A stretch of DNA of 64,000 nt, taken from assembly GCF_023278185.1 (NCBI RefSeq), contig NZ_CP066356.1:5138001-5202000 (forward strand), read 5' to 3'. The first letter of the stretch is position 1. Each line of letters opens with the position of its first letter. The notes under the pieces are model-generated. The model did no database searches. It had not been told where the DNA came from and saw nothing but the letters and a program-made list of their open reading frames with translations. Source of the stretch: Bradyrhizobium elkanii USDA 76. Its GTDB lineage: Bacteria > Pseudomonadota > Alphaproteobacteria > Rhizobiales > Xanthobacteraceae. Both the position numbers and the translations under genes were made by a program. This document shows positions 54,910 to 64,000 of this stretch, piece by piece.

Positions 54910-55395
54910 ATGGCTGCTGCCGGAACGATCTATGTGCTGAACGGCCCGAACCTCAATCTGCTGGGGACGCGCGAGCCGGAGACCTACGGCCATGCCACCC
55001 TCGCCGATGTCGAGAAGCTGTGTGCGGACACCGCGCGCCAGTTCGGGTTGACCGCCGACTGCCGGCAGTCCAACCGCGAGGGTGAACTGATCGATTTCAT
55101 CCATGAGGCTCACGCCAAGAAGGCGGTCGGCATCATCATCAACGCCGGTGGCTACTCTCATACCTCGATCGCGCTGCATGACGCGCTGGTCGCGGTCAAG
55201 ATTCCCGCGGTCGAAGTTCATGTCAGCAACATCCATGCCCGCGAAAGCTTCCGGCATCACTCGTTCACTGCTAAAGCCGCCTTCGCGTCACTTTGCGGCT
55301 TCGGTATCGACGGCTACCGGCTTGCCATCATCGGCCTCGCCACCAGGATCGGCGCCAAGATCGATGCCAAGATCGACGCCAAGCCAAAGACTTAA
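54910..55395 (+). CDS. aroQ: Type II 3-dehydroquinate dehydratase
   Basis: A 161-aa type II enzyme of the shikimate pathway, active as a dodecamer. The N-terminal [15 protein letters not shown] holds the catalytic tyrosine region (TYGHATLAD follows), and [18 protein letters not shown] and [18 protein letters not shown] hold the remaining active-site residues. The C-terminus ends in a short repeat ([13 protein letters not shown]) beyond the family norm. It is followed by accB and accC, an aroQ-acc order I recall from other alphaproteobacteria. Confidence 0.96.
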   Translation: MAAAGTIYVLNGPNLNLLGTREPETYGHATLADVEKLCADTARQFGLTADCRQSNREGELIDFIHEAHAKKAVGIIINAGGYSHTSIALHDALVAVKIPAVEVHVSNIHARESFRHHSFTAKAAFASLCGFGIDGYRLAIIGLATRIGAKIDAKIDAKPKT

Positions 55396-55447
55396 TCGTC
55401 AATCCTGACGTTCCCCGTCACCAGACAGAGATTTTGGATCACAGAGC

Positions 55448-55942
55448 ATGGCGCGCCAGCCAGACGACAAATCAGCCGCAAAATCCAAGAACGACTCCAA
55501 GAGCGACGACAGCGTCCTCATTCGCGAGCTCGCGCTGCTGCTCGCGGAAACCAATCTGACCGAGATCGAGATCGAGCGTGCCGGCCTGCGTGTCCGTGTC
55601 GCACGCAACATCAGCATCGCGGCCTCGGTGCCAACCGTGGCGAGCGTTGCCGCACCGGCCGCGGTGGCCGTCCCGGTGGCTGCGGCTGCGACCGATCTCG
55701 CCAAGCACCCGGGCGCCGTGCCCTCGCCGATGGTCGGCACCGCCTATTGGGCGCCCGAGCCGGGCGCCAAGCCGTTCATTGAAGTCGGCACCAAGGTCAG
55801 CGCCGGCCAGACGCTTCTGATCATCGAGGCGATGAAGACGATGAACCAGATTCCGTCGCCGCGCGCGGGCACCGTGACGCAGATTCTCGTCGAGGACGGC
55901 CAGCCGGTCGAATTCGGCGAGCCGCTCGTCATCATTGAATAG
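55448..55942 (+). CDS. accB: Biotin carboxyl carrier protein of acetyl-CoA carboxylase
   Basis: A 164-aa carrier subunit that shuttles CO2 for malonyl-CoA synthesis. A Lys/Asp-rich N-terminus and an Ala/Val-rich linker (about 58-82) precede the biotinyl domain. The biotinylated residue is Lys130 in [10 protein letters not shown]. The length is normal. It lies 52 nt downstream of aroQ and 24 nt upstream of accC. Confidence 0.97.
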   Translation: MARQPDDKSAAKSKNDSKSDDSVLIRELALLLAETNLTEIEIERAGLRVRVARNISIAASVPTVASVAAPAAVAVPVAAAATDLAKHPGAVPSPMVGTAYWAPEPGAKPFIEVGTKVSAGQTLLIIEAMKTMNQIPSPRAGTVTQILVEDGQPVEFGEPLVIIE

Positions 55943-55966
55943 CTTCCGTCAACACCAGGCGCTGCG

Positions 55967-57325
55967 ATGTTCGACAAGATCCTCATAGCCAATCGCGGCG
56001 AGATCGCGCTTCGCGTGCTGCGCGCCTGCAAGGAGCTCGGCATCTCGACCGTCGCGGTGCATTCCACCGCCGACGCCGACGCCATGCATGTGCGGCTCGC
56101 CGACGAGAGCGTGTGCATCGGCCCGCCGCCGTCGAAGGATTCCTATCTCAACGTGCCGGCGCTGCTCGCGGCGTGCGAGATCACCGGCGCCGACGCCGTG
56201 CATCCCGGCTACGGCTTCCTGTCCGAGAACGCGCGCTTCGCCGAGATCCTCGCCGACCACAATCTGGGCTTCATCGGACCGAAGGCCGAGCACATCCGCC
56301 TGATGGGCGACAAGATCGAAGCCAAGAAGACCGCCAAGCGCCTCGGCATTCCCGTGGTGCCCGGCTCGGACGGTGCGGTGACCTCGGAGGCCGACGCACT
56401 CGCGATCGGCAGGGAGATCGGCTTCCCGGTGCTGGTGAAGGCGGCGGCCGGCGGCGGCGGCCGCGGCATGAAGGTCGCCCACACCGAGGCTGACCTCGCG
56501 CTGGCGCTCTCGACCGCGGCCAACGAGGCCAAGTCGGCATTCGGCGACGCCTCGGTCTACCTGGAAAAATACCTGCAGAAGCCGCGCCACATTGAGATCC
56601 AGATTCTCGGCGACGGCCGCGGCGGCGCCATCCATCTCGGCGAGCGCGACTGCTCGCTGCAGCGCCGCCACCAGAAGGTCTGGGAGGAAGGCCCCTCGCC
56701 CGTGCTCGCGGCGGCGGCGCGCGCCACGATCGGCGAGACCTGCGCCAAGGCGATGCGGGACATGAAATATCTCGGCGTCGGCACCATTGAATTCCTCTAC
56801 GAGGACGGCGAGTTCTATTTCATCGAAATGAACACGCGCATCCAGGTCGAGCATCCCGTCACCGAAAGCATCACCGATATCGATCTGGTGCTGGAGCAGA
56901 TCCGGATCGCCGCCGGCGGCGACCTTCCGGCCAAGCAGAACGACATCGCGATCATCGGCCACGCCATCGAGTGCCGCATCAATGCGGAGAACCCGCAGAC
57001 CTTCCGTCCCTCGCCCGGACGGATCACGCAATTCCATCCGCCTGGCGGCCTCGGCGTGCGGATCGATTCCGCCGTCTATCAGGGCTACGTGATCCCGCCC
57101 TATTACGACTCGCTGGTCGGCAAGCTGATCGTGCACGGCAAGACCCGCGGCGAATGCCTGATGCGGCTGCGCCGGGCGCTGGACGAGATGGTGGTCGACG
57201 GGATCGAGACGACGCTGCCGCTGTTCCGTGCGCTGGTGCGGGAGCCCGACATCATCGAGGGCGACTACCACATTCACTGGCTGGAGCAGTACCTCGCCGG
57301 TCAGCCGTCCGACGCCGCAAAATAG
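55967..57325 (+). CDS. accC: Biotin carboxylase of acetyl-CoA carboxylase
   Basis: A 452-aa ATP-grasp enzyme that carboxylates biotin on AccB. The preATP-grasp domain starts [20 protein letters not shown]. The glycine-rich ATP loop is [14 protein letters not shown]. The catalytic region [16 protein letters not shown] contains the metal-binding Glu and Asn, and the C-terminal biotin carboxylase domain is complete. It is followed after 99 nt by the histidine kinase gene on the same strand. Confidence 0.97.
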   Translation: MFDKILIANRGEIALRVLRACKELGISTVAVHSTADADAMHVRLADESVCIGPPPSKDSYLNVPALLAACEITGADAVHPGYGFLSENARFAEILADHNLGFIGPKAEHIRLMGDKIEAKKTAKRLGIPVVPGSDGAVTSEADALAIGREIGFPVLVKAAAGGGGRGMKVAHTEADLALALSTAANEAKSAFGDASVYLEKYLQKPRHIEIQILGDGRGGAIHLGERDCSLQRRHQKVWEEGPSPVLAAAARATIGETCAKAMRDMKYLGVGTIEFLYEDGEFYFIEMNTRIQVEHPVTESITDIDLVLEQIRIAAGGDLPAKQNDIAIIGHAIECRINAENPQTFRPSPGRITQFHPPGGLGVRIDSAVYQGYVIPPYYDSLVGKLIVHGKTRGECLMRLRRALDEMVVDGIETTLPLFRALVREPDIIEGDYHIHWLEQYLAGQPSDAAK

Positions 57326-57424
57326 TTCGGAACTCCGTGGAACCCGGCCCTTCCTCAAACGTATTATAGGGTTATTGGCTTTCCACGGGGACGCGTTGAA
57401 TCCCACTCCCATAGCGAGATCGTC

Positions 57425-58954
57425 GTGACGCTCGTTTCACGACGCCGGTCGACGTTACAGATCCTCCTGCTGTCGGCGGGATTTTTCGTGCTGGTCGCGG
57501 TCAGCGTGGCGTCGGTCCTGCTAGTCAACAAGGCGCGCGAGGACAACGCCTGGGTGATTCACACCGTCGAGACCGACAGCCAGATTGCCAATCTGCTGCT
57601 CGACATCAGGCGCGCCGAAAGCGCCACCCGGGCGTATCTGCTGACATCAGCACCACAATACCTGTCCGAGTACCAGTCCGCGGCAGCGGGAGTCCCGGCC
57701 GCGCTCAACCATCTCCAGATGATGACCGCGGACAATCCGGCGCAGGTCGCCAATGCCGCGAAGCTCAAAGCCGCGGTCGAGCAACGGCTGGCCGAGTTCG
57801 CGCTCAGCATCGAGCGCGTCAAGAACAACGACACCGCGACCAGCATCGACATCTTGCGCAAGGGCACGTCGACCGATGCGTTGGAGGCAATCGCCCGGAT
57901 CGGCCGCGACATCCGTACCGAGGAGGATCGCCTGCTGGCGGTACGCACCGCGACGGCCGACAAGACCCAGGTGCTGGCCTCCTCAGTCACGATCGCCGGC
58001 TCCTGCATGGTGCTGGCGCTCGCCGCTCTCTCGGTGGTGCTGCTGCGGCGATCGTCGCGGGCGCGCGACGAGGCCGAGGCGAGGCTGCGCGACAGCAACA
58101 TCAATCTCGAGACCATCGTCGACGAACGCACCTCCGACCTGCGCGAGGCCAACGAGGAAATCCAGCGCTTCGCCTATATCGTCAGCCACGATCTGCGCTC
58201 GCCACTGGTCAACATCATGGGCTTCACCAGCGAGCTCGAGGAACTGCGCGGCGACATCTTCAAGCGGATCGCCACGCTCAATCGCGCCGCGTCGCTGGCA
58301 CCTGCGATGCCGGAAGACGCGACCGATGTGGCCGAGCCCGAGCTCGAAGGCTCCGACAAGCAGCTATCCGACGATTTCAACGAATCGCTCGGCTTCATCA
58401 AATCGTCGATCGCCAAGATGGACCGCCTGATCAGTGCGATCCTCAATCTGACCCGAGAGGGCCGCCGCGAGTTCAAGCCCGAACGGATCGATCTGCGCGA
58501 GCTGATCGACGGCATCGTCAAGACGGTGGCTCACCAGGCCGTCGAGGCCAATGCGACGGTCGAGGTCGGCGCGTTGCCCAATATCGTCAGCGACCGCCTC
58601 GCGCTGGAGCAGATTTTCTCCAATCTGATCGACAATGCACTCAAGTACCTCAGGAACGGCGTTCCCGGCGAGATTTCGATCGAGGGCCGCACCAAGCTCG
58701 GCTTCGCGATCTTCGAGGTCACCGACAACGGCCGCGGCATCGATCCGAAGGACCATCAGCGCATCTTCGATTTGTTCCGTCGCGCCGGAACCCAGGACAA
58801 GCCCGGTCAGGGCATCGGGCTTGCCCATGTCCGCGCACTTGTGCGCAGACTGGGCGGCACCATGTCGGTAGCATCGGAACTTCACAACGGCAGCACCTTC
58901 ACGATCACGCTGCCTATCAATTGGTCAGGCAAGAATCGGGACAAAGTGACATGA
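57425..58954 (+). CDS. CHASE3 sensor histidine kinase
   Basis: A 509-aa kinase with a GTG start. Two membrane segments (about 8-32 and about 186-207) flank a periplasmic CHASE3 domain (DIRRAESATRAYLLTSAPQYL). A coiled-coil linker (RDEAEARLRDSNINLETIVDERTS) leads to the HisKA domain with phosphorylated His255 in IVSHDLRSPLVN, then the HATPase with NLIDNALKYL, TDNGRGIDP and GQGIGLAHVRALV. The HisKA is interrupted by an acidic insert (about 290-325). CHASE3 ligands are unknown. It overlaps the next gene by 4 nt. Confidence 0.93.
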   Translation: MTLVSRRRSTLQILLLSAGFFVLVAVSVASVLLVNKAREDNAWVIHTVETDSQIANLLLDIRRAESATRAYLLTSAPQYLSEYQSAAAGVPAALNHLQMMTADNPAQVANAAKLKAAVEQRLAEFALSIERVKNNDTATSIDILRKGTSTDALEAIARIGRDIRTEEDRLLAVRTATADKTQVLASSVTIAGSCMVLALAALSVVLLRRSSRARDEAEARLRDSNINLETIVDERTSDLREANEEIQRFAYIVSHDLRSPLVNIMGFTSELEELRGDIFKRIATLNRAASLAPAMPEDATDVAEPELEGSDKQLSDDFNESLGFIKSSIAKMDRLISAILNLTREGRREFKPERIDLRELIDGIVKTVAHQAVEANATVEVGALPNIVSDRLALEQIFSNLIDNALKYLRNGVPGEISIEGRTKLGFAIFEVTDNGRGIDPKDHQRIFDLFRRAGTQDKPGQGIGLAHVRALVRRLGGTMSVASELHNGSTFTITLPINWSGKNRDKVT

Positions 58955-59391
58955 GTGATCCAGTCACCATCATCATGATCGAGGACGACGAGGGCCATGC
59001 CCGCCTGATTGAGCGGAATATCCGGCGCTCAGGTGTCAACAATGAGATCATCCCGTTCACCAACGGTACAGAGGCCGTCAACTACCTGTTCGGCAAGGAT
59101 GGCAGCGCCGTCGAGCGCAAGGGCCAGGCCCTGCTGATCCTGCTCGATCTCAATCTGCCCGACATGACCGGCATCGATATTCTGAAGCGGGTCAAGGAGA
59201 ACAAGTATCTCAAGTCGACGCCGGTGGTCGTGCTGACCACGACCGACGACTCCCAGGAGATCAAGCGTTGCTACGAGCTCGGTTGCAACGTCTACATCAC
59301 CAAGCCGGTGAACTACGAAAGCTTTGCCAACGCCATTCGCCAGCTTGGCCTGTTCTTTTCGGTGATTCAGGTGCCGCCGGCTGCCTTATGA
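58951..59391 (+). CDS. Single-domain response regulator
   Basis: A 146-aa receiver-only protein. The acidic pocket is Glu11-Asp12-Asp13 (MIEDDEG), the phosphorylated Asp66 is in LLDLNLPDMTG, the switch Thr is in VVLTTTDD, and Lys is in YITKPVNYESF. It has no output domain, as in Rcp1- or CheY-like shuttle regulators. Its ATG overlaps the kinase stop (ATGA) and its stop overlaps the next start (ATGA). Confidence 0.94.
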   Translation: MSDPVTIIMIEDDEGHARLIERNIRRSGVNNEIIPFTNGTEAVNYLFGKDGSAVERKGQALLILLDLNLPDMTGIDILKRVKENKYLKSTPVVVLTTTDDSQEIKRCYELGCNVYITKPVNYESFANAIRQLGLFFSVIQVPPAAL

Positions 59392-60479
59392 CCAACGCAA
59401 CGCCGACACTGCTCTACATCGACGACGACGCGGCGCTGGCGCGCCTCGTCGAACGCGGGCTGACGCGCGCGGGCTACAAGGTCGTGCACGCCGCAAGCGG
59501 CCAGGAAGGCCTCGACCGGCTCGGCCAGGGCGGCATCGACGTCGTCGCGCTCGACCAGTACATGCCCGGCCTCGACGGGCTGGAGACGCTGGAGCAGATC
59601 CTCAAGATACCGGACGCCCCGCCGGTGGTGTTCGTCACGGCGTCGCAGGATTCGGCGATCGCCGTCACCGCGCTGAAGGCCGGTGCGGCGGACTATCTGG
59701 TCAAGGACGTCAGGGGCGAATTCATCCCCCTGCTCCAGGTCGCGGTGAACGGCGCGATCCGGCAGGCCGCACTCCAGAAGGCGCGCGATGAAGCCGAGGC
59801 CGAGGTGCACGCTTCGCGCGACCGCTATGCCGCGCTCGCCGCAGAGCGTGAGGTTCTGCTCCGCGAGGTCAACCATCGCGTCGGCAATTCGCTGCAGATC
59901 ATCGCCTCGCTGCTGCATCTGCAGGCCAACTCCGCGACCCAGCAGGATGTGAAGGCCGCGCTCACCAACGCGATGGGGCGCGTCGCGGCCGTCGCACAGG
60001 TGCACCGCCGCCTCTACACCTCGCACGACTTCAAGACGGTGATGCTCAACCAGTATCTCGAGGCGCTGCTCGAGGATCTCCGGCGATCGGCCGAAGGCAA
60101 CAAGATGTCGCGGCTGACCCTGAAGGCCGACCCGATCGAGATCGATCCCGACCGCGCGGTCGCGATCGGCATCATCGTCAACGAGCTGGTGATGAACGCC
60201 GTGAAGTACGCCTATCCCGATGGCGCCGGCCCGATCCATGTCGAGCTGAAGCCGCAGGGCGACGATCTGCAACTCGCGATCAGCGACGACGGCGTCGGTT
60301 TTTCCGACAAGGCCGATCCGCGCGGCACCGGCATGGGCCAGCGCATCGTCAGCGCGATGGCCGCCAAGCTCGATGCCAGCGTCGAGCGCGACCCCGGCCA
60401 CAAGGGCACCCGCTTCGTGGTGCGGTTCGCCCGCGTCAGCCCGGCGCTCGACAAATCGACAAGCGCCGCCGCCAGCTAA
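59388..60479 (+). CDS. Receiver-HisKA_2 hybrid histidine kinase
   Basis: A 363-aa cytosolic protein. An N-terminal receiver (phospho-acceptor Asp56 in VALDQYMPGLDG; KDVRGEF for the Lys) is followed by a coiled-coil linker and a HisKA_2 domain with His163 in LREVNHRVGNSLQIIASLLHL, then an HATPase with NELVMNAVKYAY and DDGVGF. Receiver-kinase order implies that its kinase activity is set by upstream phosphorylation. HisKA_2/HWE kinases often feed the PhyR-EcfG stress pathway; such a link here is inference. Confidence 0.92.
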   Translation: MTNATPTLLYIDDDAALARLVERGLTRAGYKVVHAASGQEGLDRLGQGGIDVVALDQYMPGLDGLETLEQILKIPDAPPVVFVTASQDSAIAVTALKAGAADYLVKDVRGEFIPLLQVAVNGAIRQAALQKARDEAEAEVHASRDRYAALAAEREVLLREVNHRVGNSLQIIASLLHLQANSATQQDVKAALTNAMGRVAAVAQVHRRLYTSHDFKTVMLNQYLEALLEDLRRSAEGNKMSRLTLKADPIEIDPDRAVAIGIIVNELVMNAVKYAYPDGAGPIHVELKPQGDDLQLAISDDGVGFSDKADPRGTGMGQRIVSAMAAKLDASVERDPGHKGTRFVVRFARVSPALDKSTSAAAS

Positions 60480-60637
60480 TGCCGCAAATTTCGGCAAATT
60501 CGATTGATTTGTCCGGTTCGCTTTAACGACTACGTCATGCTGCTGATGGATCGCGGCCCGCCGAGCCTGACCGGTTAAGAAAGTTCTGGGCGTCCTTCGC
60601 GATGCTTGTGCCAACTGCTTGGCAGGAGCGGCACGCG

Positions 60638-61318
60638 ATGTTCGGACGCAGGCCAGTTTTTGGAAAGAAGCAAGAGACGACCTTGGGCGAGCTCAAGGAG
60701 ACCGCGCGTCCAGTGCCGGGCGCCGAATGCGCGACGCCCGCTTTTCACAAGCAGCAGTGGGATCACCCGCTGATCGGCTCGATGCTGCGCGATGCGGGCT
60801 TCGCGCCTGACGACGAAGCCGGCATCGTGCCGACGGCCGACAATCGCCTTGCCGTGTTCGCCGCGGCCAGCAAGCGATTGCAGGATCGTACCGAGACCTT
60901 CAATCGCGACATGACGGCGCGGCACGGCCATTGCCACGCGGTGCCGTTCCTGGTCATCGACCAGAAGATCTGGGATGGACCGCATGGCGCGTTTCTCTAC
61001 GCGCAGATGGGGCTGATCGGCTACGACGAGTGGAACGTGATCATGCTGGCAGGAGACCCGCAGACCACGGCGTCATGCGGCCTGGCAGGCCATCCCGGCT
61101 TCCTGCCATCCGTGACGCAAGTCATGACCGAGCATGTGATCGCGTGGAAGGCGAGGCACAACGCCCTGCTCGAGACGTTCGGGATCACCGCGACCGGTGG
61201 CCGGGATACCTCGCATGAACAATACGAGATGGAAAAGGACACCCTGCGCAACGAAATCATCGACAAGGCCGGCTGGATGAAGCCGCGCATCATCGAGGAG
61301 CTCTTGCGCAAGGCCTAG
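60638..61318 (+). CDS. Conserved-looking protein of unknown function
   Basis: I do not recognise this 226-aa protein. The start at 60638 (MFGRRPVFGKKQETT) has AGGAG upstream; an in-frame ATG at 60602 is possible. It has no signal or membrane segment. Notable features are HGHCHAVPFLVIDQKIWDGPHG (about 97-118), the Trp-rich YDEWNVIMLAG, and an amphipathic charged C-terminus (TLRNEIIDKAGWMKPRIIEELL). It stands alone between the two-component cassette and the convergent RND operon. Confidence 0.72.
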   Translation: MFGRRPVFGKKQETTLGELKETARPVPGAECATPAFHKQQWDHPLIGSMLRDAGFAPDDEAGIVPTADNRLAVFAAASKRLQDRTETFNRDMTARHGHCHAVPFLVIDQKIWDGPHGAFLYAQMGLIGYDEWNVIMLAGDPQTTASCGLAGHPGFLPSVTQVMTEHVIAWKARHNALLETFGITATGGRDTSHEQYEMEKDTLRNEIIDKAGWMKPRIIEELLRKA

Positions 61319-61343
61319 AGGCATCAAGCCTCTCCGAAGCGCC

Positions 61344-61685
61344 TCACTCGTGCCTGCCGCGGTGCCGCGGTGCGCGCTGCGGACGGCAATCCTGACACCG
61401 TGCGCCAAACACCACCTGCGACGGATAGGGCCGCGCAGAATGCCACGGCGTCGAGCCGAACAGGCCGGCCGCACCGAAGCCTGCGCTGAAGGGATCGGCG
61501 GCGAAATTGCCGGGGAAATAGCCGTTGCTGCGAAAATCGCGGTCGTCGTCCCTGCCGTCGAAATACGCGCCGCCGGTGCTGCCGTAGCGCATCGGCCGCT
61601 GCTGGGCCGACGCCGCGGCTACGCTCAGCGCGATGGCGGTGCAGACGATCAGTCCTCTCATGGCAATCATGGCCGAAACCCTCAT
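61344..61685 (-). CDS. Small secreted protein of the RND operon, unknown function
   Basis: A 113-aa protein with a signal peptide (MIAMRGLIVCTAIALSVAAASAQQ). The mature part is Gly/Asp/Phe/Arg-rich (GGAYFDGRDDDRDFRSNGYFP) and ends with CQDC and a basic tail. Its ATG overlaps the preceding stop by 4 nt, which fixes the start at 61685. No family is recognised. Confidence 0.7.
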   Translation of the reverse strand: MRVSAMIAMRGLIVCTAIALSVAAASAQQRPMRYGSTGGAYFDGRDDDRDFRSNGYFPGNFAADPFSAGFGAAGLFGSTPWHSARPYPSQVVFGARCQDCRPQRAPRHRGRHE

Positions 61686-62002
61686 TGCGGAAGGGTGCCC
61701 CAGTCGCCCTTCCAGGCGATCAAGCGTCCCTTGCCGAATTGCAGATAGAGCCCGTCGCTGCGCCTCGACAGCACGCTGCCCCTGACATTCGGCAGCGCGA
61801 CGAACAATTCATTGCCCGGCGTGCCGCGCACGTAATTCAGGGGAACGCCGAGCGACTGGCTGGCCTTCGCGGCGCTCATGCCGAAGGCGAGCGGAACGCT
61901 GTTGGGCGGCCGTTGCTGCGCGCGGGACGCGTCGGTCAATACGCCCAGCGCGATGACGAGGACAACGAGGAGTGTCGCGAAACGCTGCATGGCTGACCTC
62001 AT
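61682..62002 (-). CDS. Small periplasmic protein of the RND operon, unknown function
   Basis: A 106-aa protein with a signal peptide (FATLLVVLVIALGVLTDASRAQQ). The mature part has the look of a small PepSY/BamE-like fold (FGMSAAKASQSLGVPLNYVRG, then strands ending in LYLQFGKGRLIAWKGDW), which is only a resemblance. Its ATG overlaps the outer-membrane factor stop by 4 nt. It may be an accessory to the efflux system (inference from operon). Confidence 0.72.
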   Translation of the reverse strand: MRSAMQRFATLLVVLVIALGVLTDASRAQQRPPNSVPLAFGMSAAKASQSLGVPLNYVRGTPGNELFVALPNVRGSVLSRRSDGLYLQFGKGRLIAWKGDWGTLPQ

Positions 62003-63471
62003 GGCACCGCCGCCGCCAGCGTACCGGCGGGCGTCCAGCCGCCGCCGAGCGCCTGGAACAGGCTGCTCGCCGCCAGCAGCTTGTTGAGCCGAACCGTGAC
62101 CAGATTGTTTTCGGCTGTGAACAGCGTCTGCTGGGCCTGCAGCACCGTGATCAGGTTGACCGTGCCGCCGCGCAACTGCGTCTCGGCGACCTCGAACGCC
62201 TTGCGCGAGGCGGCGACGACGTCGGACTGCAGGCGCTCCTGCAATGTGTACTTCTGCAACGCGATCAGCGCCTTCTCGACATCGGCGAAGGCCGACAGCA
62301 CCGCCTTGCGATAGGCCTGCAGGTTTTGCAGTTGCTGGCCCTTGGCGAGCTTGAGCTGGCTCTCCAGCAGGAAGCCGTCGAACAGCGGCTGGGTCAGCCC
62401 GGCGGCGAGCGTGTAGTACCAGGCGCCCGGCGCAAACAGCGCGGCCAGCGCCGCGCTCTGGAAGCCGGTGGTGCCGGTCAGCTGGATCTGCGGAAAGAAT
62501 GCCGCGCGCGCCGCGTCGACGCTGAAATTGGACGACGCCAGCTGCGCCTCGGCCTCGCGGACGTCAGGCCGCTGGTAGAGCAATTCCGACGGCAGTCCCG
62601 GCGTGACGCGCGGCACCGCGATCTGCGTGGTGGACCCGCCGCGCACCTTGAAATCGGCCGGCGCGCGCGCCACCAGCACGGCGAGCGCCGCGGTGTTCTG
62701 CCCGACCGTTACCTCGAGCGGCGGGATCGCCGCGCGCTGCGTGGCGACCAGCGCCTCCTGCTGCGACAGATCGAGCTGCGAGGCGGTGCCGCCGGCGAAT
62801 TGCGACTTGATCAGCGCAAGGATGCGCTCGGCCGCCGCGAGGTTGCGGCGGGTGACCTTGATCTGGTCCTGCGCCGCCAGCAGCTGGAAATAGGTATTGG
62901 CGACCGTCGCCATCGTGGTCAGCGCGACCACCTCGCGATTGTAGCGCGCGACGGTCGCACTCTCCTCCGAGGCCGACAGCGTCGCGCGGTTCTTGCCCCA
63001 GAAATCGACGATGTAGCTTGCGCTCAGCCCGAGGCTGTACTGCGAGAAAGTGCCGCTGGTGCCGAACGACGAACTGGATCCCGTTGCCACACGCTGACGC
63101 TCGGCATTCGCCGATCCGGAGATGGACGGCAGCAGCGCGGCGCCGGACACGCCGACCTGGGCATCGGCCTGCACGATCTGGGCGATCGCCACCGCGATGT
63201 CGAGATTGTAGAGCTGCGCGGATTCCATCAGCCCGGTCAATTCGGGCGAGCGGAAGCCGCGCCACCAGGCGAGCGCCGGAACGGCCGCGTCGGCATCGCC
63301 CTTGGCCGCAGTCTTGTAGCTCGCCGGCACTTCGAGGCTGAGCTCGGGCTTCTCCGCCCCGAGGATGCAGCCGGACAGGCCGAGGCTGAGGCCGCCGAAC
63401 GCCGCCACGCGCAGAAACCGGATCGGCTTGCGCACCAACTGAAGATTTCGCAACGCTGCACCTGTCGGCAT
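61999..63471 (-). CDS. Outer-membrane efflux lipoprotein (NodT/OprM-like)
   Basis: A 490-aa TolC-family outer membrane factor. The lipobox is LSGC (Cys at about residue 34), and two OEP repeats follow: the first with ALAWWRGFRSPELTGLMESA and the second with SELLYQRPDVREAEAQLASSN, a block typical of NodT/OprM proteins. It should form the trimeric exit duct of the RND pump. The ATG is directly adjacent to the stop (TAA) of the RND gene upstream. Confidence 0.94.
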   Translation of the reverse strand: MPTGAALRNLQLVRKPIRFLRVAAFGGLSLGLSGCILGAEKPELSLEVPASYKTAAKGDADAAVPALAWWRGFRSPELTGLMESAQLYNLDIAVAIAQIVQADAQVGVSGAALLPSISGSANAERQRVATGSSSSFGTSGTFSQYSLGLSASYIVDFWGKNRATLSASEESATVARYNREVVALTTMATVANTYFQLLAAQDQIKVTRRNLAAAERILALIKSQFAGGTASQLDLSQQEALVATQRAAIPPLEVTVGQNTAALAVLVARAPADFKVRGGSTTQIAVPRVTPGLPSELLYQRPDVREAEAQLASSNFSVDAARAAFFPQIQLTGTTGFQSAALAALFAPGAWYYTLAAGLTQPLFDGFLLESQLKLAKGQQLQNLQAYRKAVLSAFADVEKALIALQKYTLQERLQSDVVAASRKAFEVAETQLRGGTVNLITVLQAQQTLFTAENNLVTVRLNKLLAASSLFQALGGGWTPAGTLAAAVP

Positions 63472-64000
63472 TTACTCGCCCGGTTGAAGTGAGGAGCCCG
63501 GCATCCGCATCGCGCCGCCGCGGCGCACGCGCTGGGCCCACAGGCGGAACCGGTCGAGATAGAGGTAGATGACCGGCGTCGTGTACAGCGTGAGGACCTG
63601 GCTCAGGATCAGGCCACCGACGATGGCGATTCCGAGCGGCTGCCGCAGCTCGCCGCCGTCGCCCATGCCGATCGCCAGCGGCACCGCCCCGAGCAGCGCG
63701 GCCATCGTCGTCATCATGATGGGGCGGAAGCGCAGCAGGCAGGCCTCCCGGATCGCCTCGAGCGGCTCCAGCCCGCGCCTGCGTTCCGCCTCCAGCGCAA
63801 AGTCGATCATCATGATGGCGTTCTTCTTCACAATGCCGATCAGCAGGATGACGCCGATCAGCGCCATGATACTGAACTCGGTCTTGAATGCCATCAGCGC
63901 CAGCAAGGCGCCCACACCCGCCGAGGGCAATGTGGACAAGATGGTCAGCGGATGGATGTAGCTTTCGTAGAGCACGCCCAGCACGATGTAGATCGCGACC
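63472..64000 (-). CDS. RND multidrug efflux permease (3' end)
   Basis: Only the last 175 residues are in the window. The segment starts [17 protein letters not shown] and continues [17 protein letters not shown], then [16 protein letters not shown] and [23 protein letters not shown], all conserved in the second half of HAE1-type transporters, closest in look to MdtB/MdtC-like proteins. The remaining gene and a probable membrane-fusion protein lie beyond the right edge. Confidence 0.93.
   Translation of the reverse strand, partial: VAIYIVLGVLYESYIHPLTILSTLPSAGVGALLALMAFKTEFSIMALIGVILLIGIVKKNAIMMIDFALEAERRRGLEPLEAIREACLLRFRPIMMTTMAALLGAVPLAIGMGDGGELRQPLGIAIVGGLILSQVLTLYTTPVIYLYLDRFRLWAQRVRRGGAMRMPGSSLQPGE

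Overview
The window looks like a chromosomal segment of a GC-rich alphaproteobacterium, most likely Bradyrhizobium or a close relative in Nitrobacteraceae. Supporting signs are the suf operon led by a group I cysteine desulfurase, a GGAAC-N16-CGTT promoter of the EcfG general stress type, an RNase E with a long insert in its S1 domain, and several families of intergenic palindromic repeats of the kind I associate with Bradyrhizobium. It is mostly a core-genome backbone carrying one insertion sequence and one accessory surface-polysaccharide region.

Layout: 1-7.6 kb is the start of a TfoX-like gene and a minus-strand Fe-S assembly operon (iscS-type desulfurase, sufB, sufC, sufD, sufS, sufT-like, sufA-like). 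7.6-13.4 kb holds an alpha/beta hydrolase, a GST plus SMR-transporter operon behind a promoter with three palindromic operators, anmK, tyrS and an MFS transporter. 13.4-16.9 kb holds a class III cyclase with TPRs and an IS1182-type element with perfect 19-bp ends. 17-23.1 kb holds a YhdP/AsmA-like giant protein, a peroxiredoxin with a histone-H1-like tail, and an M23 peptidase. 23.2-26.1 kb holds a DUF6502/DUF5666 pair, a small putative regulator, and a composite operator present twice.

26.1-31.7 kb is a compact polysaccharide synthesis/export operon: a 68-aa membrane protein, a glycosyltransferase fused in frame to an ABC-2 permease, the ABC ATPase, a second glycosyltransferase and an O-antigen-ligase-like protein. 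It is followed by an amino-acid-type binding protein, a NodU/CmcH-type carbamoyltransferase, a DMT permease and a HIBADH-type dehydrogenase. 37.3-42.6 kb is prfB (with a textbook +1 programmed frameshift), PBP1A and an AmiC-like amidase. 43.3-54.6 kb holds RNase E with a remarkable His/Asp-rich insert, a DadA-like oxidase, dctA, an aminotransferase, a BepA-like protease, a DsbA/ScsC-like protein and a stress-type DUF1236 protein. 54.9-61.3 kb holds aroQ-accB-accC, a three-gene overlapping two-component cassette and an unknown gene. 61.3-64 kb is the end of an RND efflux operon.

The best candidates for something undescribed are the GT-permease fusion locus together with the duplicated composite operator and DUF6502 unit upstream, the His-rich RNase E insert, and the H1-tailed peroxiredoxin. 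No tRNA, rRNA, CRISPR array or prophage was seen. Family names come from recognising motifs by eye; no database search was run.
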